Assembly (NCBI GenBank): GCA_964564105.1
Contig: CAZLZS010000004.1
Span: forward strand, 1 to 55,788
Origin: JACOZG01 sp964564105
Lineage (GTDB): Bacteria; Patescibacteriota; Minisyncoccia; Phycocordibacterales; JACOZG01
Direction of reading: 5' to 3'
DNA: 55,788 nucleotides
Within the stretch, counting starts at the first letter, position 1, and each line of letters begins with the position of its first letter. Position numbers and translations under genes: made by a program. This document shows, one piece after another, positions 8,914 to 16,333 of the stretch. The notes under the pieces were generated by a model. That model was given only the letters and a program-made list of their open reading frames with translations. It did no database searches and had not been told where the DNA came from.

Positions 8914-8950
8914 AAAAGAAGACCCCATTGCGAGTGACCGCAACGGGGTC
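8914..8950 (-). terminator. Intrinsic terminator of the sigma-like gene
   Basis: A 12-bp stem GACCCCGTTGCG/CGCAATGGGGTC (one wobble) is followed on the minus strand by TTCTTTT. It closes the transcription unit 8970-9278 and lies just before the fba promoter. Confidence 0.88.
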
Positions 8951-8969
8951 GTGAAGATGATTAAACTTA

Positions 8970-9278
8970 TTATGAATCTGGCCTCACCAAAAGACCGGAG
9001 CCTTTGATCTTTGAAAGTGCCTGCGTTTGGAGTGTGAGAACACGTCTAGATTCCATCTGAAGAAACTCGGCGATTTCTCCAGTCTCGTAACAATAGAGAG
9101 AATCCAGACCGTGACTCATTATGATGACTTTCCTCTCTTCGGCAGTGAGGAGATCGAGTACTTTCCTTACCGTATCGACCGCCCTAATCATTTCGGATTG
9201 GGAAGATCGCACATACTGATTACCACGCAGCCAAACAACAAACCGATGGCACCATTCTGGCTTTAGCTCGTCGGGCAT
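8970..9278 (-). CDS. Stand-alone sigma-70 region 4-like protein
   Basis: 102 residues. The C-terminal half looks like sigma-70 region 4: LTAEERKVI, a GLDS turn, an ExxEIAEFLQM helix in place of the usual EEIGxxLGV, a recognition helix containing SRRVLTLQ, and the closing ALSKIK. Regions 2 and 3 are absent, so it cannot act as a complete sigma factor. It might bind the RNA polymerase beta flap or a -35-like site as a regulator. It has its own promoter, a strong SD (AAAGGAG) and a terminator, unlike neighbouring metabolic genes. The homology is inferred from motif pattern alone. Confidence 0.6.
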   Translation of the reverse strand: MPDELKPEWCHRFVVWLRGNQYVRSSQSEMIRAVDTVRKVLDLLTAEERKVIIMSHGLDSLYCYETGEIAEFLQMESRRVLTLQTQALSKIKGSGLLVRPDS

Positions 9279-9349
9279 ATGGTTTTTCTCCTTTTGTTAA
9301 GGAACTGTTCGTCCTTCCATCACCAAAAGCCAACAACCACCACGCCAGT

Positions 9350-9378
9350 AGCATATTCCTAAAATAGTCTTTTGTCAA
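9350..9378 (-). promoter_or_regulatory. Promoter of the sigma-like gene
   Basis: TTGACA (9373-9378), a 17-nt spacer and TATGCT (9350-9355) on the minus strand. A leader of about 65 nt ends in AAAGGAG eight bases before the ATG. Confidence 0.85.
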
Positions 9379-9413
9379 TACTAGGGATAAAAATGGCTTG
9401 ATAAAATGACTTC

Positions 9414-10409
9414 ATGGACTATAAACTATTCGACCTCATTGCGATCGGCGACATTGTCACCGACGCGTTTATTCGACTGAAAGACGCGGAATTGCATTGC
9501 GATGTGAGCCATGAACACTGCGAGATTTGTCTGGCTTTCGGCGCGAAGATCCCCTACGAGTCAGTGACGGCAGTGCCGGCGGTCGGCAATAGCCCGAATG
9601 CCGCCGTGGCCGCCGCTCGACTGGGACTTAAAACCGGACTGGTGACTGATCTTGGCGATGATGACCACGGCCGCGAGGCCCTAACCACGCTCCAAAAATC
9701 ACAAGTGGACACCCGCTTTGTCCGCGCGCACGAGGACCGAGCCACTAATTATCACTACGTCCTCTGGTTTGCTGACGATCGAACTATTCTCATCAAGCAC
9801 GAAAAATATTCTTATGTTTTGCCGGCCATTGGCGTACCGCGTTGGTTATACTTAAGTTCCCTCGGCGAACATTCGCTACCGTATCACAAAGCGCTTCTTG
9901 GTTACTTAAATGCTAATCCAGAAATCAAATTGGCTTTCCAACCCGGCACTTTCCAAATTAAACTCGGCTACGAGGCCTTAACCAGTTTATATCGGCGAAG
10001 CAATGTTTTCTTATGTAACATGAACGAGGCGCAGAAAATCTTAAAAACTAAAGAGACCGAGCCAAAAATTCTGCTGGAAAAAATGCACAACCTCGGACCA
10101 AAAATCATCGTGATTACCGATGGACCCAGGGGTGCTTACACTTATGACGGTACGCAAACGTGGTTTATGCCGCCTTACCCTGACCCCAAACCGCCGTTTG
10201 AGCGCACCGGCGCCGGCGACGCCTTTTCCGCCACTTTTGTCGCGGCGCTCGCGCTCGGCCAATCCGTGCCCGAGGCCCTCCGCCGGGCGCCGATTAACTC
10301 AATGTCTGTGGTGCAAAAAATCGGCGCCCAGGCCGGACTTTTAACCCGCGAGCAACTGGAAAAATATCTGGCTGACGCACCAACTGACTATAAACCGCGG
10401 CCGATCTAA
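9414..10409 (+). CDS. PfkB-family sugar or nucleoside kinase
   Basis: 331 residues, ribokinase-like fold. The N-terminal GDIVTDAF and NAAVAAARLGL motifs match PfkB signature 1; the C-terminal RTGAGDAFSATF carries the anion hole and catalytic Asp of signature 2. It transfers phosphate from ATP to a sugar, sugar phosphate or nucleoside that cannot be named from sequence. A run of His and Cys near residues 28-40 (HCDVSHEHCEIC) is an unusual insertion that could bind a metal. A TAAAAT box (9402-9407) lies six bases before the ATG, so the message should be leaderless. It is divergent from the sigma-like gene. Confidence 0.85.
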   Translation: MDYKLFDLIAIGDIVTDAFIRLKDAELHCDVSHEHCEICLAFGAKIPYESVTAVPAVGNSPNAAVAAARLGLKTGLVTDLGDDDHGREALTTLQKSQVDTRFVRAHEDRATNYHYVLWFADDRTILIKHEKYSYVLPAIGVPRWLYLSSLGEHSLPYHKALLGYLNANPEIKLAFQPGTFQIKLGYEALTSLYRRSNVFLCNMNEAQKILKTKETEPKILLEKMHNLGPKIIVITDGPRGAYTYDGTQTWFMPPYPDPKPPFERTGAGDAFSATFVAALALGQSVPEALRRAPINSMSVVQKIGAQAGLLTREQLEKYLADAPTDYKPRPI

Positions 10410-10411
10410 AT

Positions 10412-10439
10412 TTGACAAAAATAGAAAAGTAAATACAAT
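10412..10439 (+). promoter_or_regulatory. Promoter of the 10571 gene
   Basis: TTGACA (10412-10417), a 16-nt spacer and TACAAT (10434-10439). It predicts a leader of about 125 nt that is strongly structured. Confidence 0.82.
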
Positions 10440-10449
10440 AGAGCCAGAA

Positions 10450-10543
10450 TTCGCGCGGTTCGGTTTTGCCCGCGAAATAGAATGAAGTACCCGGTACTGC
10501 CTGAAGCAGTATTTAAGGTGCGGCACTGAAGCCGTCATTCTAT
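10450..10543 (+). ncRNA. Structured 5' leader with two CTGAA-loop hairpins
   Basis: The leader holds a first stem (TTCGCG...CGCGAA, 10450-10476), then a closing helix ATAGAATGA (10477-10485) with TCATTCTAT (10535-10543). The helix encloses two hairpins: TACTGC-CTGAA-GCAGTA (10495-10511) and CGGC-ACTGAA-GCCG (10521-10534). Both loops share CTGAA. An alternative hairpin AGTACC/GGTACT overlaps the first of these, so two folds may compete. The SD (AGAGGAG) lies just downstream. This may be a cis-regulatory RNA or protein-binding site; I do not recognise a known riboswitch class. Confidence 0.6.
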
Positions 10544-10570
10544 CAGTCAAAAACCAGAGGAGCCATAATT

Positions 10571-11239
10571 ATGGCGATTGATCTTTTACAGTTGGACAAG
10601 GATTGTGCGATGCCGACCATTCTGCGACGTAAGTGGAGAGACCTGCACGGCTATGACCCGGTGCAAACTAGGAGAGTCGGTGGGCGTCTCGTTTTTCTGA
10701 CACTACTGGTAGTGGCGGTATCACTTATATTCTTACTCTTTGGTAAGTTCGAACTGGCTAAAGCAATCTCGGGTTTTCTTTGGCTCGGGCTGGCGATATT
10801 TCTTGCTATCCGGGTAGCAAAAGGGTTTGACAAGTCTGAAAGATTCGCCCGCGCGCTGGAAAATTTGCCACTGCTTCTTAGCCATCGTTATTCCAATTCG
10901 GTTGAGATTCTCTGTAACTTAGACGAGCGGAGTATGAGAGAACGAGCCGAGAAAGAAATGGTCTTAAAGGTCCACGCCCTGTTAGTCGCTGAACGCCGGG
11001 CCAAGGAAAACACGGACCGATTACTGCAGGAAGGATTGGACAAAAATGTGGCCTTTCATCGCCAAGAACTCAAAGCTGCCCACGCCGAGCTCCTTGCCTT
11101 CCAATTGGTGGACGAGAAGTGGGACCGGTATTTTGAGTACGTGCAGGCGGAGTTACCGAAAGAAGAATCGGAGAATCTGCCGAACGATTCAGCCGCCCTG
11201 AACGAAATCGCGACGGCGGACGCCGCGACCTCCGGCTAG
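10571..11239 (+). CDS. Membrane protein with cytoplasmic coiled coil, unknown function
   Basis: 222 residues. Two hydrophobic helices (about residues 38-58 and 62-82) follow a basic N-terminus; the rest is a charged, probably helical cytoplasmic domain with coiled-coil character (residues about 115-200) and an Ala/Asn/Asp-rich tail. It has a perfect SD (AGAGGAG), its own promoter, a structured leader and a terminator, so it is a monocistronic unit that may be well expressed. I recognise no family. Confidence 0.65.
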   Translation: MAIDLLQLDKDCAMPTILRRKWRDLHGYDPVQTRRVGGRLVFLTLLVVAVSLIFLLFGKFELAKAISGFLWLGLAIFLAIRVAKGFDKSERFARALENLPLLLSHRYSNSVEILCNLDERSMRERAEKEMVLKVHALLVAERRAKENTDRLLQEGLDKNVAFHRQELKAAHAELLAFQLVDEKWDRYFEYVQAELPKEESENLPNDSAALNEIATADAATSG

Positions 11240-11261
11240 CATCCCTCTTGTCCAATGTCTC

Positions 11262-11299
11262 AACCCCCGCTCGGCTCACGCCGCGCGGGGGTTTCTTTT
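11262..11299 (+). terminator. Intrinsic terminator after the coiled-coil membrane protein
   Basis: CCCCCGC pairs with GCGGGGG across a GC-rich loop and is followed by TTTCTTTT. Confidence 0.85.
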
Positions 11300-11309
11300 C
11301 AGAACTGTT

Positions 11310-11352
11310 GTGGAAATCAGATATCCACGAGCCGTGGATATCTGATTTCCAC
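11310..11352. repeat. Perfect 20-bp inverted repeat with 3-nt loop
   Basis: Arms 11310-11329 and 11333-11352 are perfectly complementary around AGC. No T-run follows on either strand, so it is a poor terminator although it lies between two convergent genes. It may be a solitary palindromic repeat element. Confidence 0.85.
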
Positions 11353-11375
11353 TCTCCACTTTCCACGTTCTTCGG

Positions 11376-12251
11376 TCAAATCTTAAACTCAATCACCTCA
11401 CCGTCTTGCACAATATAATCGCGGCCCTCGATGCGGAGGAGTCCTTTCTCGCGCGCCCGGGCATAACTACCGACCTTCAGCAATTCTTGCCAGCCGATGA
11501 CCTCGGCGCGGATGAATTTGTCGCGAAAATCAGTATGGATCGCCGTGCCCGCTTCGGGCGCGGTTGAGCCGGCCTTAATCGTCCAAGCCCGGGTTTCATC
11601 TTCGCCAGTTGTAAAAAAAGTGATAAGACCCAACAATTTATAACTCAGCCCAATCAATTCATCCAGACCGGTGCCGAAAATCGGATCCACCTTGACCGTC
11701 GGGTCCGGCAAGACTACCTCAACATTCTCCCCCGCCGCGGAAGTGTTAACGACATAGAGTATCGGCTTGGCGCCGAAGAGTTGAAGCGGTGGCAGGTTTT
11801 TATCTTTTTTCGCTCGCTCGGCACGATGGGTCACACTTTGTTCATCAGCCAATTTAAGCTCGAGATTGATAATCTCAACATCGGTCAGTGGATCAATTTT
11901 ATTTTCTACATGAACAACTTCCGGATCCTTAAACACGCGCACCACCTGCGCAATCGCGTCCACTTCACGGATGTGAGCGAGAAATTGATTTCCCAAACCT
12001 TCTCCCTTCGACGCCCCTTTCACGAGTCCGGCAATATCCACGAACTCCACCGCCGCCGGCACGGTTTTTGCCGATTTAGAAAATTCGCTTAACTTAATAA
12101 GACGGTCATCGGGCACCGCCACCACACCAACCGACGGATCAATGGTGCAAAAAGGATAATTCTCCGCCGGCACACCCTTCTTGGTGAGCGCATTAAACAG
12201 CGTGGATTTTCCCACATTAGGTAGACCAACGATGCCGATTTTGACGGACAT
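11376..12251 (-). CDS. ychF: YchF/OLA1-family ATPase, compact form
   Basis: A ribosome-associated P-loop NTPase of the Obg group. GLPNVGKSTLF is the Walker A, DIAGLVKGASKGEGLGN the switch region, and the altered G4 motif N-x-x-x (ILYVVN) marks the ATP-preferring YchF class. The C-terminal TGS domain is present (about residues 205-291). At 291 residues it is about 70 shorter than E. coli YchF; the gap falls in the helical hairpin inserted in the G domain (between about residues 125 and 155). It is transcribed alone, convergent with the membrane protein. Confidence 0.92.
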   Translation of the reverse strand: MSVKIGIVGLPNVGKSTLFNALTKKGVPAENYPFCTIDPSVGVVAVPDDRLIKLSEFSKSAKTVPAAVEFVDIAGLVKGASKGEGLGNQFLAHIREVDAIAQVVRVFKDPEVVHVENKIDPLTDVEIINLELKLADEQSVTHRAERAKKDKNLPPLQLFGAKPILYVVNTSAAGENVEVVLPDPTVKVDPIFGTGLDELIGLSYKLLGLITFFTTGEDETRAWTIKAGSTAPEAGTAIHTDFRDKFIRAEVIGWQELLKVGSYARAREKGLLRIEGRDYIVQDGEVIEFKI

Positions 12252-12284
12252 ATTATGCGGTTAATGTAGCAAAACTTTCTCGAT

Positions 12285-12313
12285 TTGACAAGAATATGAT
12301 TTAGGTATATAAT
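12285..12313 (+). promoter_or_regulatory. Consensus promoter of the 12373 gene
   Basis: TTGACA (12285-12290), a 17-nt spacer and TATAAT (12308-12313): a perfect sigma-70 consensus. Leader about 52 nt. Confidence 0.92.
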
Positions 12314-12372
12314 GGGGGTAGGCAAGCTGGTAAACGGAAATTGGGACCTTTGACAAGAAAGCGAGGTACTAA

Positions 12373-12957
12373 ATGGCACTAAGGATCTGCGCGGTATTTC
12401 ATTCAGACAAGCAGAGCGGGGCGGCGGGTAGACCGCCAGCCGTGGCCGTCAATCCACCGATGACCATGACGGGGATGGAAGCGATTGACAGTTTGGTTGC
12501 CAAGATCAAGAACGATCCGCGGCTCCGGGACAGATTGTTTGACGCCTTATACTCGTCACGTTTGGCCCGGGCTCTCGATGCCGCCTCGGTCTTGGCCCTC
12601 CATTTTGACCTGGACATCGAGACTGTGAAGGAACTCGGTCAGATGGCCAACAAGGAAGGCAACGAGGTCATCAAGTACCCGGGGCACGAAGACGAAGATG
12701 TGGCCTCTTGGCAACAGGATGCCATGAGGGCAATGCGCTGGATTAGAGAAGATCGCGATGATGAAACAATTATCGTTGTCAGCCATCGCCCGATCATCGG
12801 TGGACTCGTGGCTTGGGCGCGGGGTGTTGTCGATAACCGTGAGGTGCTGGACCAGTTGATCAAGGACCCGGAGCTCGTCAAAGATGGCTATGTGGTTCTT
12901 GATTACGATCTTGATTACGATCCGGAGACCGACAAAATCAGCGAAGTCCCGTTGTAA
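12373..12957 (+). CDS. Histidine-phosphatase-like protein with degenerate active-site motif
   Basis: 194 residues resembling the phosphoglycerate-mutase/histidine phosphatase fold: an SRLARALDAA segment matches the family's S-x-L-x-RA motif, and VVSHRPIIGGL matches the second catalytic His motif. The first motif, normally RHG, reads VFHSD here: the His is kept but Arg and Gly are not. It may be a weak phosphatase or a binding protein. Perfect promoter, SD-like GCGAGGT and a terminator make it a stand-alone unit of the same kind as 14123-14722. Confidence 0.6.
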   Translation: MALRICAVFHSDKQSGAAGRPPAVAVNPPMTMTGMEAIDSLVAKIKNDPRLRDRLFDALYSSRLARALDAASVLALHFDLDIETVKELGQMANKEGNEVIKYPGHEDEDVASWQQDAMRAMRWIREDRDDETIIVVSHRPIIGGLVAWARGVVDNREVLDQLIKDPELVKDGYVVLDYDLDYDPETDKISEVPL

Positions 12958-12978
12958 CCCAGCGACCGGGATCGAGCG

Positions 12979-13011
12979 GCCGGGTATGAGCAATCATACC
13001 CGGCTTTTTTT
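12979..13011 (+). terminator. Intrinsic terminator
   Basis: A perfect 11-bp stem GCCGGGTATGA/TCATACCCGGC with loop GCAA is followed by seven T. Confidence 0.95.
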
Positions 13012-13031
13012 ATCTTTCAAAATCTGCGCGA

Positions 13032-13646
13032 CTAGGCCCCTAAACTCATTTCCACCAAGAACTTTTTAATCAGTTCGTCGGTTGTTTCAAAACCTGGTTT
13101 GTAAATAATTTTTTCAGTGTAATCAATATCGTTAAAATAAACTAGCTGGGTTCGGAAAAATTTCTCATTAAACTCTCCCCCGAATATCTCAAAAGATGTC
13201 TGGTTAATTTCAAAGAGTGAATGATGGTCTTTCATAATAAAATACAAGTCAATATAATCTTTCCATTTAGCCCGACGACCAAGAGCAAACGCCTTCATCG
13301 CGGCCAGGGTTAGCAAATTGGGAATTCTTATAACATCCTCAAAGCTTTCAGTTGGAGCAATTTCGTACTGATAGTGGAAAAAGGTAAATTTAACGCCCTT
13401 GATCGTGAAAGTAAATTCGCCCCGTCTGTCTATTTGCACGGATTCTATTTTGGCTAAATCAGCAACCTTATTTTTTATTTCATAATTACGGAATGGCTGA
13501 CGGCTAAACAAATCGAAATCCAAAGACTCGCGATGACCAATGTGCAAAGCAATAGCCGTGCCGCCGACTAGGGTGAATTTTCCTCGAAAATTTTTTACCA
13601 CCGGCAAGAGTTCGTTTTGGGTTTCTGTCAATATTTCTTTATGCAT
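13032..13646 (-). CDS. AbiEii/AbiGii-type nucleotidyltransferase toxin
   Basis: 204 residues. GGTAIALHIGHRESLDFDLFS carries the G-G-x-A and D-x-D features of the DNA polymerase beta-like nucleotidyltransferase fold as seen in AbiEii proteins (residues about 28-48). AbiEii toxins block growth, in studied cases by adding nucleotides to tRNA, and are controlled by a partner antitoxin. The gene overlaps the upstream small gene by eight bases, as expected for a pair. The tRNA target is only inferred from the family. Confidence 0.75.
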   Translation of the reverse strand: MHKEILTETQNELLPVVKNFRGKFTLVGGTAIALHIGHRESLDFDLFSRQPFRNYEIKNKVADLAKIESVQIDRRGEFTFTIKGVKFTFFHYQYEIAPTESFEDVIRIPNLLTLAAMKAFALGRRAKWKDYIDLYFIMKDHHSLFEINQTSFEIFGGEFNEKFFRTQLVYFNDIDYTEKIIYKPGFETTDELIKKFLVEMSLGA

Positions 13647-13899
13647 ACTTCTGAAAGTACAAATTGAAGTAATTCAACACTTCAGGGCGATAATTCATCC
13701 GTGAATGCGGCCTAGCCGTTTGCTGACGGAAAACAGTTGCAGTTTCAATCAAACCAAGAATCGCAAAGAGCGCCTGCACATCTTTCCAGTCGCCGTAATT
13801 TAAAATGGCTTCCACAATAGCTTCTCTAGAGAGTCCGGCATAGTTTTTAGTGGACCAAAAAAGATGCTTCCTGGATTCGGCAAACTCGTTGATCGTCAT
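13639..13899 (-). CDS. Putative partner (antitoxin) of the AbiEii-like protein
   Basis: 86 residues, overlapping the start of the nucleotidyltransferase gene. No clear domain beyond a helix-rich N-terminal part with WSTKNYAGLSREAIVEAIL, which resembles small antitoxin-like partners in CPR AbiEii loci. The role is deduced from position and size. A TAGAAT box (13906-13911) sits six bases before the ATG, so the pair should be read from a leaderless message. Confidence 0.55.
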   Translation of the reverse strand: MTINEFAESRKHLFWSTKNYAGLSREAIVEAILNYGDWKDVQALFAILGLIETATVFRQQTARPHSRMNYRPEVLNYFNLYFQKYA

Positions 13900-13994
13900 T
13901 ATCTAATTCTACCACAAAATCACTTTTTCTCCAAAATCCGCATTATCAATTCGCAGTAATTTACGCCATATTTTTAGGCCCCTTTCTGCTATTG

Positions 13995-14025
13995 ACCCCG
14001 TTAGAAACCGAGTTTCTAACGGGGT
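13995..14025. repeat. 14-bp palindrome with CGA loop abutting a -35 box
   Basis: Arms ACCCCGTTAGAAAC and GTTTCTAACGGGGT surround CGA. The right arm runs directly into the TTGACA of the following promoter. The GTTAGAAA core recurs at 45348-45429. Confidence 0.88.
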
Positions 14026-14053
14026 TGACAAACGGCGTGTAATTTGCTATGCT
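14025..14053 (+). promoter_or_regulatory. Promoter of the 14123 gene
   Basis: TTGACA (14025-14030), a 17-nt spacer and TATGCT (14048-14053). A leader of about 63 nt ends in GGGAGG before the ATG. Confidence 0.88.
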
Positions 14054-14122
14054 CAAAACAGAGTTTTGGGATAAAGATTGGACCTTGGAATATAGCCCGA
14101 AAGGGCAGAAGGGAGGCCAGAA

Positions 14123-14722
14123 ATGGCTCGGAATGTATGGTTGATTCGACACGCGAAACAAATCATGGACCCCAAGGGTGGGGCCTGGCAATCGGAGGCC
14201 GAACTGGCTCCGGACGCCGATGAACGCATCGAGGCCGCCGTCAGATTTTTTCGGCATCACGGTGTCTGCTTCTCGTTTGTGGGGTACTCACATCTAGTCA
14301 GGGCCAGACAAACCGCCGAGCGCCTCGGGACTCGCTTGAAGAACTACCCATTATTTCTCCTCAAAGGGCGACTCGGTCCGGGCGAGATTGACGAGTGGCA
14401 AACGCGTTGGGACGCATGGAAACAAGCCCAACCCGACCCCGACAATCCGAGAATCCTCGGCGCGACAGAACTGGCCGAGCTTTGGCCAGACCTGTGCGAG
14501 CGCGAAGGTAAGCGGGTGCTGGATGGGGTTCGTGAGATCGCCCACATACTGAAGGATGGTGAAAATGGAGCGGCGATCAGTCACAACCCGCTCCTACGTC
14601 TAGCCGAGGCCCAAGCCACTGGCAATCCGGTGGCTAGCCCCGACCCGACCTACTGCCAGACCATCCAGTTCACTTTCGAAGACGACCACCTCACATCTTG
14701 CTACGCGCATGTGAACTACTGA
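14123..14722 (+). CDS. Histidine phosphatase family protein
   Basis: 199 residues. WLIRHAK near the N-terminus is the RH(G/A) phosphohistidine motif; SHLVRARQTAE matches the S-x-x-x-R-A-x-x-T-A motif; AAISHNPLLRL carries the second catalytic His. It should remove phosphate from a small molecule or protein that cannot be named. It stands directly before the swivel-domain array but on the opposite strand, with its own promoter, SD (GGGAGG) and terminator. It is only distantly similar to 12373-12957. Confidence 0.75.
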   Translation: MARNVWLIRHAKQIMDPKGGAWQSEAELAPDADERIEAAVRFFRHHGVCFSFVGYSHLVRARQTAERLGTRLKNYPLFLLKGRLGPGEIDEWQTRWDAWKQAQPDPDNPRILGATELAELWPDLCEREGKRVLDGVREIAHILKDGENGAAISHNPLLRLAEAQATGNPVASPDPTYCQTIQFTFEDDHLTSCYAHVNY

Positions 14723-14748
14723 CAGCGTGACGGCAACAACGTCACAAT

Positions 14749-14790
14749 AGCCCCGTCGCTCATTCAACGAGCGCCGGGGCTTATTTTTTT
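14749..14790 (+). terminator. Intrinsic terminator
   Basis: A 13-bp stem AGCCCCGTCGCTC/GAGCGCCGGGGCT with one mismatch is followed by TATTTTTTT. Confidence 0.9.
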
Positions 14791-14809
14791 ATATAAATCT
14801 TCTTTGTTC

Positions 14810-16333
14810 TCATTTTACGATTCTAACTACACCATCATCCGCATCTACCTCGACCACCATCCCATCTTTAAGAACTTTAGTAGCGATCTTAGTTGCAATT
14901 ACGCAAGGTTTGCCAAACTCGCGTGACATAATAGAAGCATGTGAGAGAAGACCACCTTCATCAGTAACAATAGCTGCTGCTCGCTTCATGGCCGAGACAT
15001 AATCCGGTCCAGTCATCGAGCAAACTAAAATCTCGCCCTCTTTCAGCAAATAAGAATCCTGCGGGGTCGGCGCTATTTTGACTACTCCGCGAGCGTACCC
15101 GGGGCTCGCGGTTTGACCTTTTAGTTCTTCAACATCTCCATCCACTAATGTGATTGCCTGATCAATCCAAGTGGTAAGAGCAATCGCTTCTTTACCGAAT
15201 GCGGCCTGTTCAACTCCGCTAAAGATGGTGAACACATATCCATTTTTTCTTTGTTTGAGTATCTTTTGATCCGCCAACTTTTTATTTTTAAGCCCGTCGA
15301 CGATTTCTGACGAGGTAAAATAACCTAGCTCTTCTTCGCTAAGTGAGAGGCGAGAAGCAACCTCGCGGAAGAAGTACTGATATCGGGCCGCCGAACGCGT
15401 GGCTTCCTCAACACTGGCCGTAAGAACGTAACCGAGTTCTTGTGCCCATTCAATATCTTTGAGCAGACGCTTATCACTTTGCAGTACTTTGATAATCACC
15501 CGTGCCTTGGTTTCGTTCTCGACCTTCGCCTTTTGTTGTCTTTGAAACTCGACAATTGAATTATCTTTAATTGCTTGCTTAACTTTATCAATCAATCCTT
15601 CATAGGTGAGCGGTGGTAATGGTAATAGAGGAAAAGTAACAATCCAATCGTATTTTTTAAGGTAGACGTTGGCTTTTTGTTTAAAAACCTTATCGGTGGC
15701 AAATTGCTTATTGGTTTGAGCCAAACGCACTAAATCATAAAAATCAACTTGCTCTCGTTGGAAAGCAGCTGGCTTGGTTGGGAAAATAACTGTTATGAGA
15801 GCAGTTGCCGGATCAGCAATTGTTTCTAGTTTATTGCTGTGGTGAACCAAACCATCACGAACACGATCGGTAAGAATGTTATATTCCGAAATGTACCAAG
15901 GGATGTAGAACCAAGGAATTACGCGAATTAAAACAGCGTCCAATTTGTTCCATAGTTCGACTAGGCGCGCATAAGAAATCTGATCGTCCTTAAACGCTTG
16001 CTCAACTTTATTGGCCAGAGTATCTAACTCCGCCACTCGCGCTATGGTCTGCTTCATAACATATAACAAATAATCATCGCCCTTACAGGCGATGGCGAGT
16101 TTTTCAATGACCTCACGCTTTTGATCTTTTTTGACATAGCCGCGATTCGTACCGGTCATTAAATAATCAAGCGGTGGTACCTCGAATTTAATCTCTACTG
16201 GCATGTGGTGGTAAAAAGATCGACACCACCAGTCAGCCATCAGAACAGTTTGTTTATTTCGTTGTTGAAATTCAAACTCCCAGTCATTAGGTTTAATATC
16301 TTCTTTGATTAACTTTTTAAACATTTTGTTCAT
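14810..16333 (-). CDS. Swivel-domain phosphotransfer protein, unit 7
   Basis: 507 residues: a helical domain of unknown substrate (about 1-410), then a C-terminal PEP-utilising-enzyme mobile (phosphohistidine swivel) domain (about 415-507). The phosphorylatable His is H465 in LLSHASI. There is no ATP-grasp and no PEP/pyruvate TIM barrel, so the protein cannot phosphorylate itself; its phosphate must come from another protein, perhaps the ATP-grasp domain of the 2249-residue protein. It overlaps the upstream swivel gene by 17 bases and ends the array. Confidence 0.75.
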   Translation of the reverse strand: MNKMFKKLIKEDIKPNDWEFEFQQRNKQTVLMADWWCRSFYHHMPVEIKFEVPPLDYLMTGTNRGYVKKDQKREVIEKLAIACKGDDYLLYVMKQTIARVAELDTLANKVEQAFKDDQISYARLVELWNKLDAVLIRVIPWFYIPWYISEYNILTDRVRDGLVHHSNKLETIADPATALITVIFPTKPAAFQREQVDFYDLVRLAQTNKQFATDKVFKQKANVYLKKYDWIVTFPLLPLPPLTYEGLIDKVKQAIKDNSIVEFQRQQKAKVENETKARVIIKVLQSDKRLLKDIEWAQELGYVLTASVEEATRSAARYQYFFREVASRLSLSEEELGYFTSSEIVDGLKNKKLADQKILKQRKNGYVFTIFSGVEQAAFGKEAIALTTWIDQAITLVDGDVEELKGQTASPGYARGVVKIAPTPQDSYLLKEGEILVCSMTGPDYVSAMKRAAAIVTDEGGLLSHASIMSREFGKPCVIATKIATKVLKDGMVVEVDADDGVVRIVK

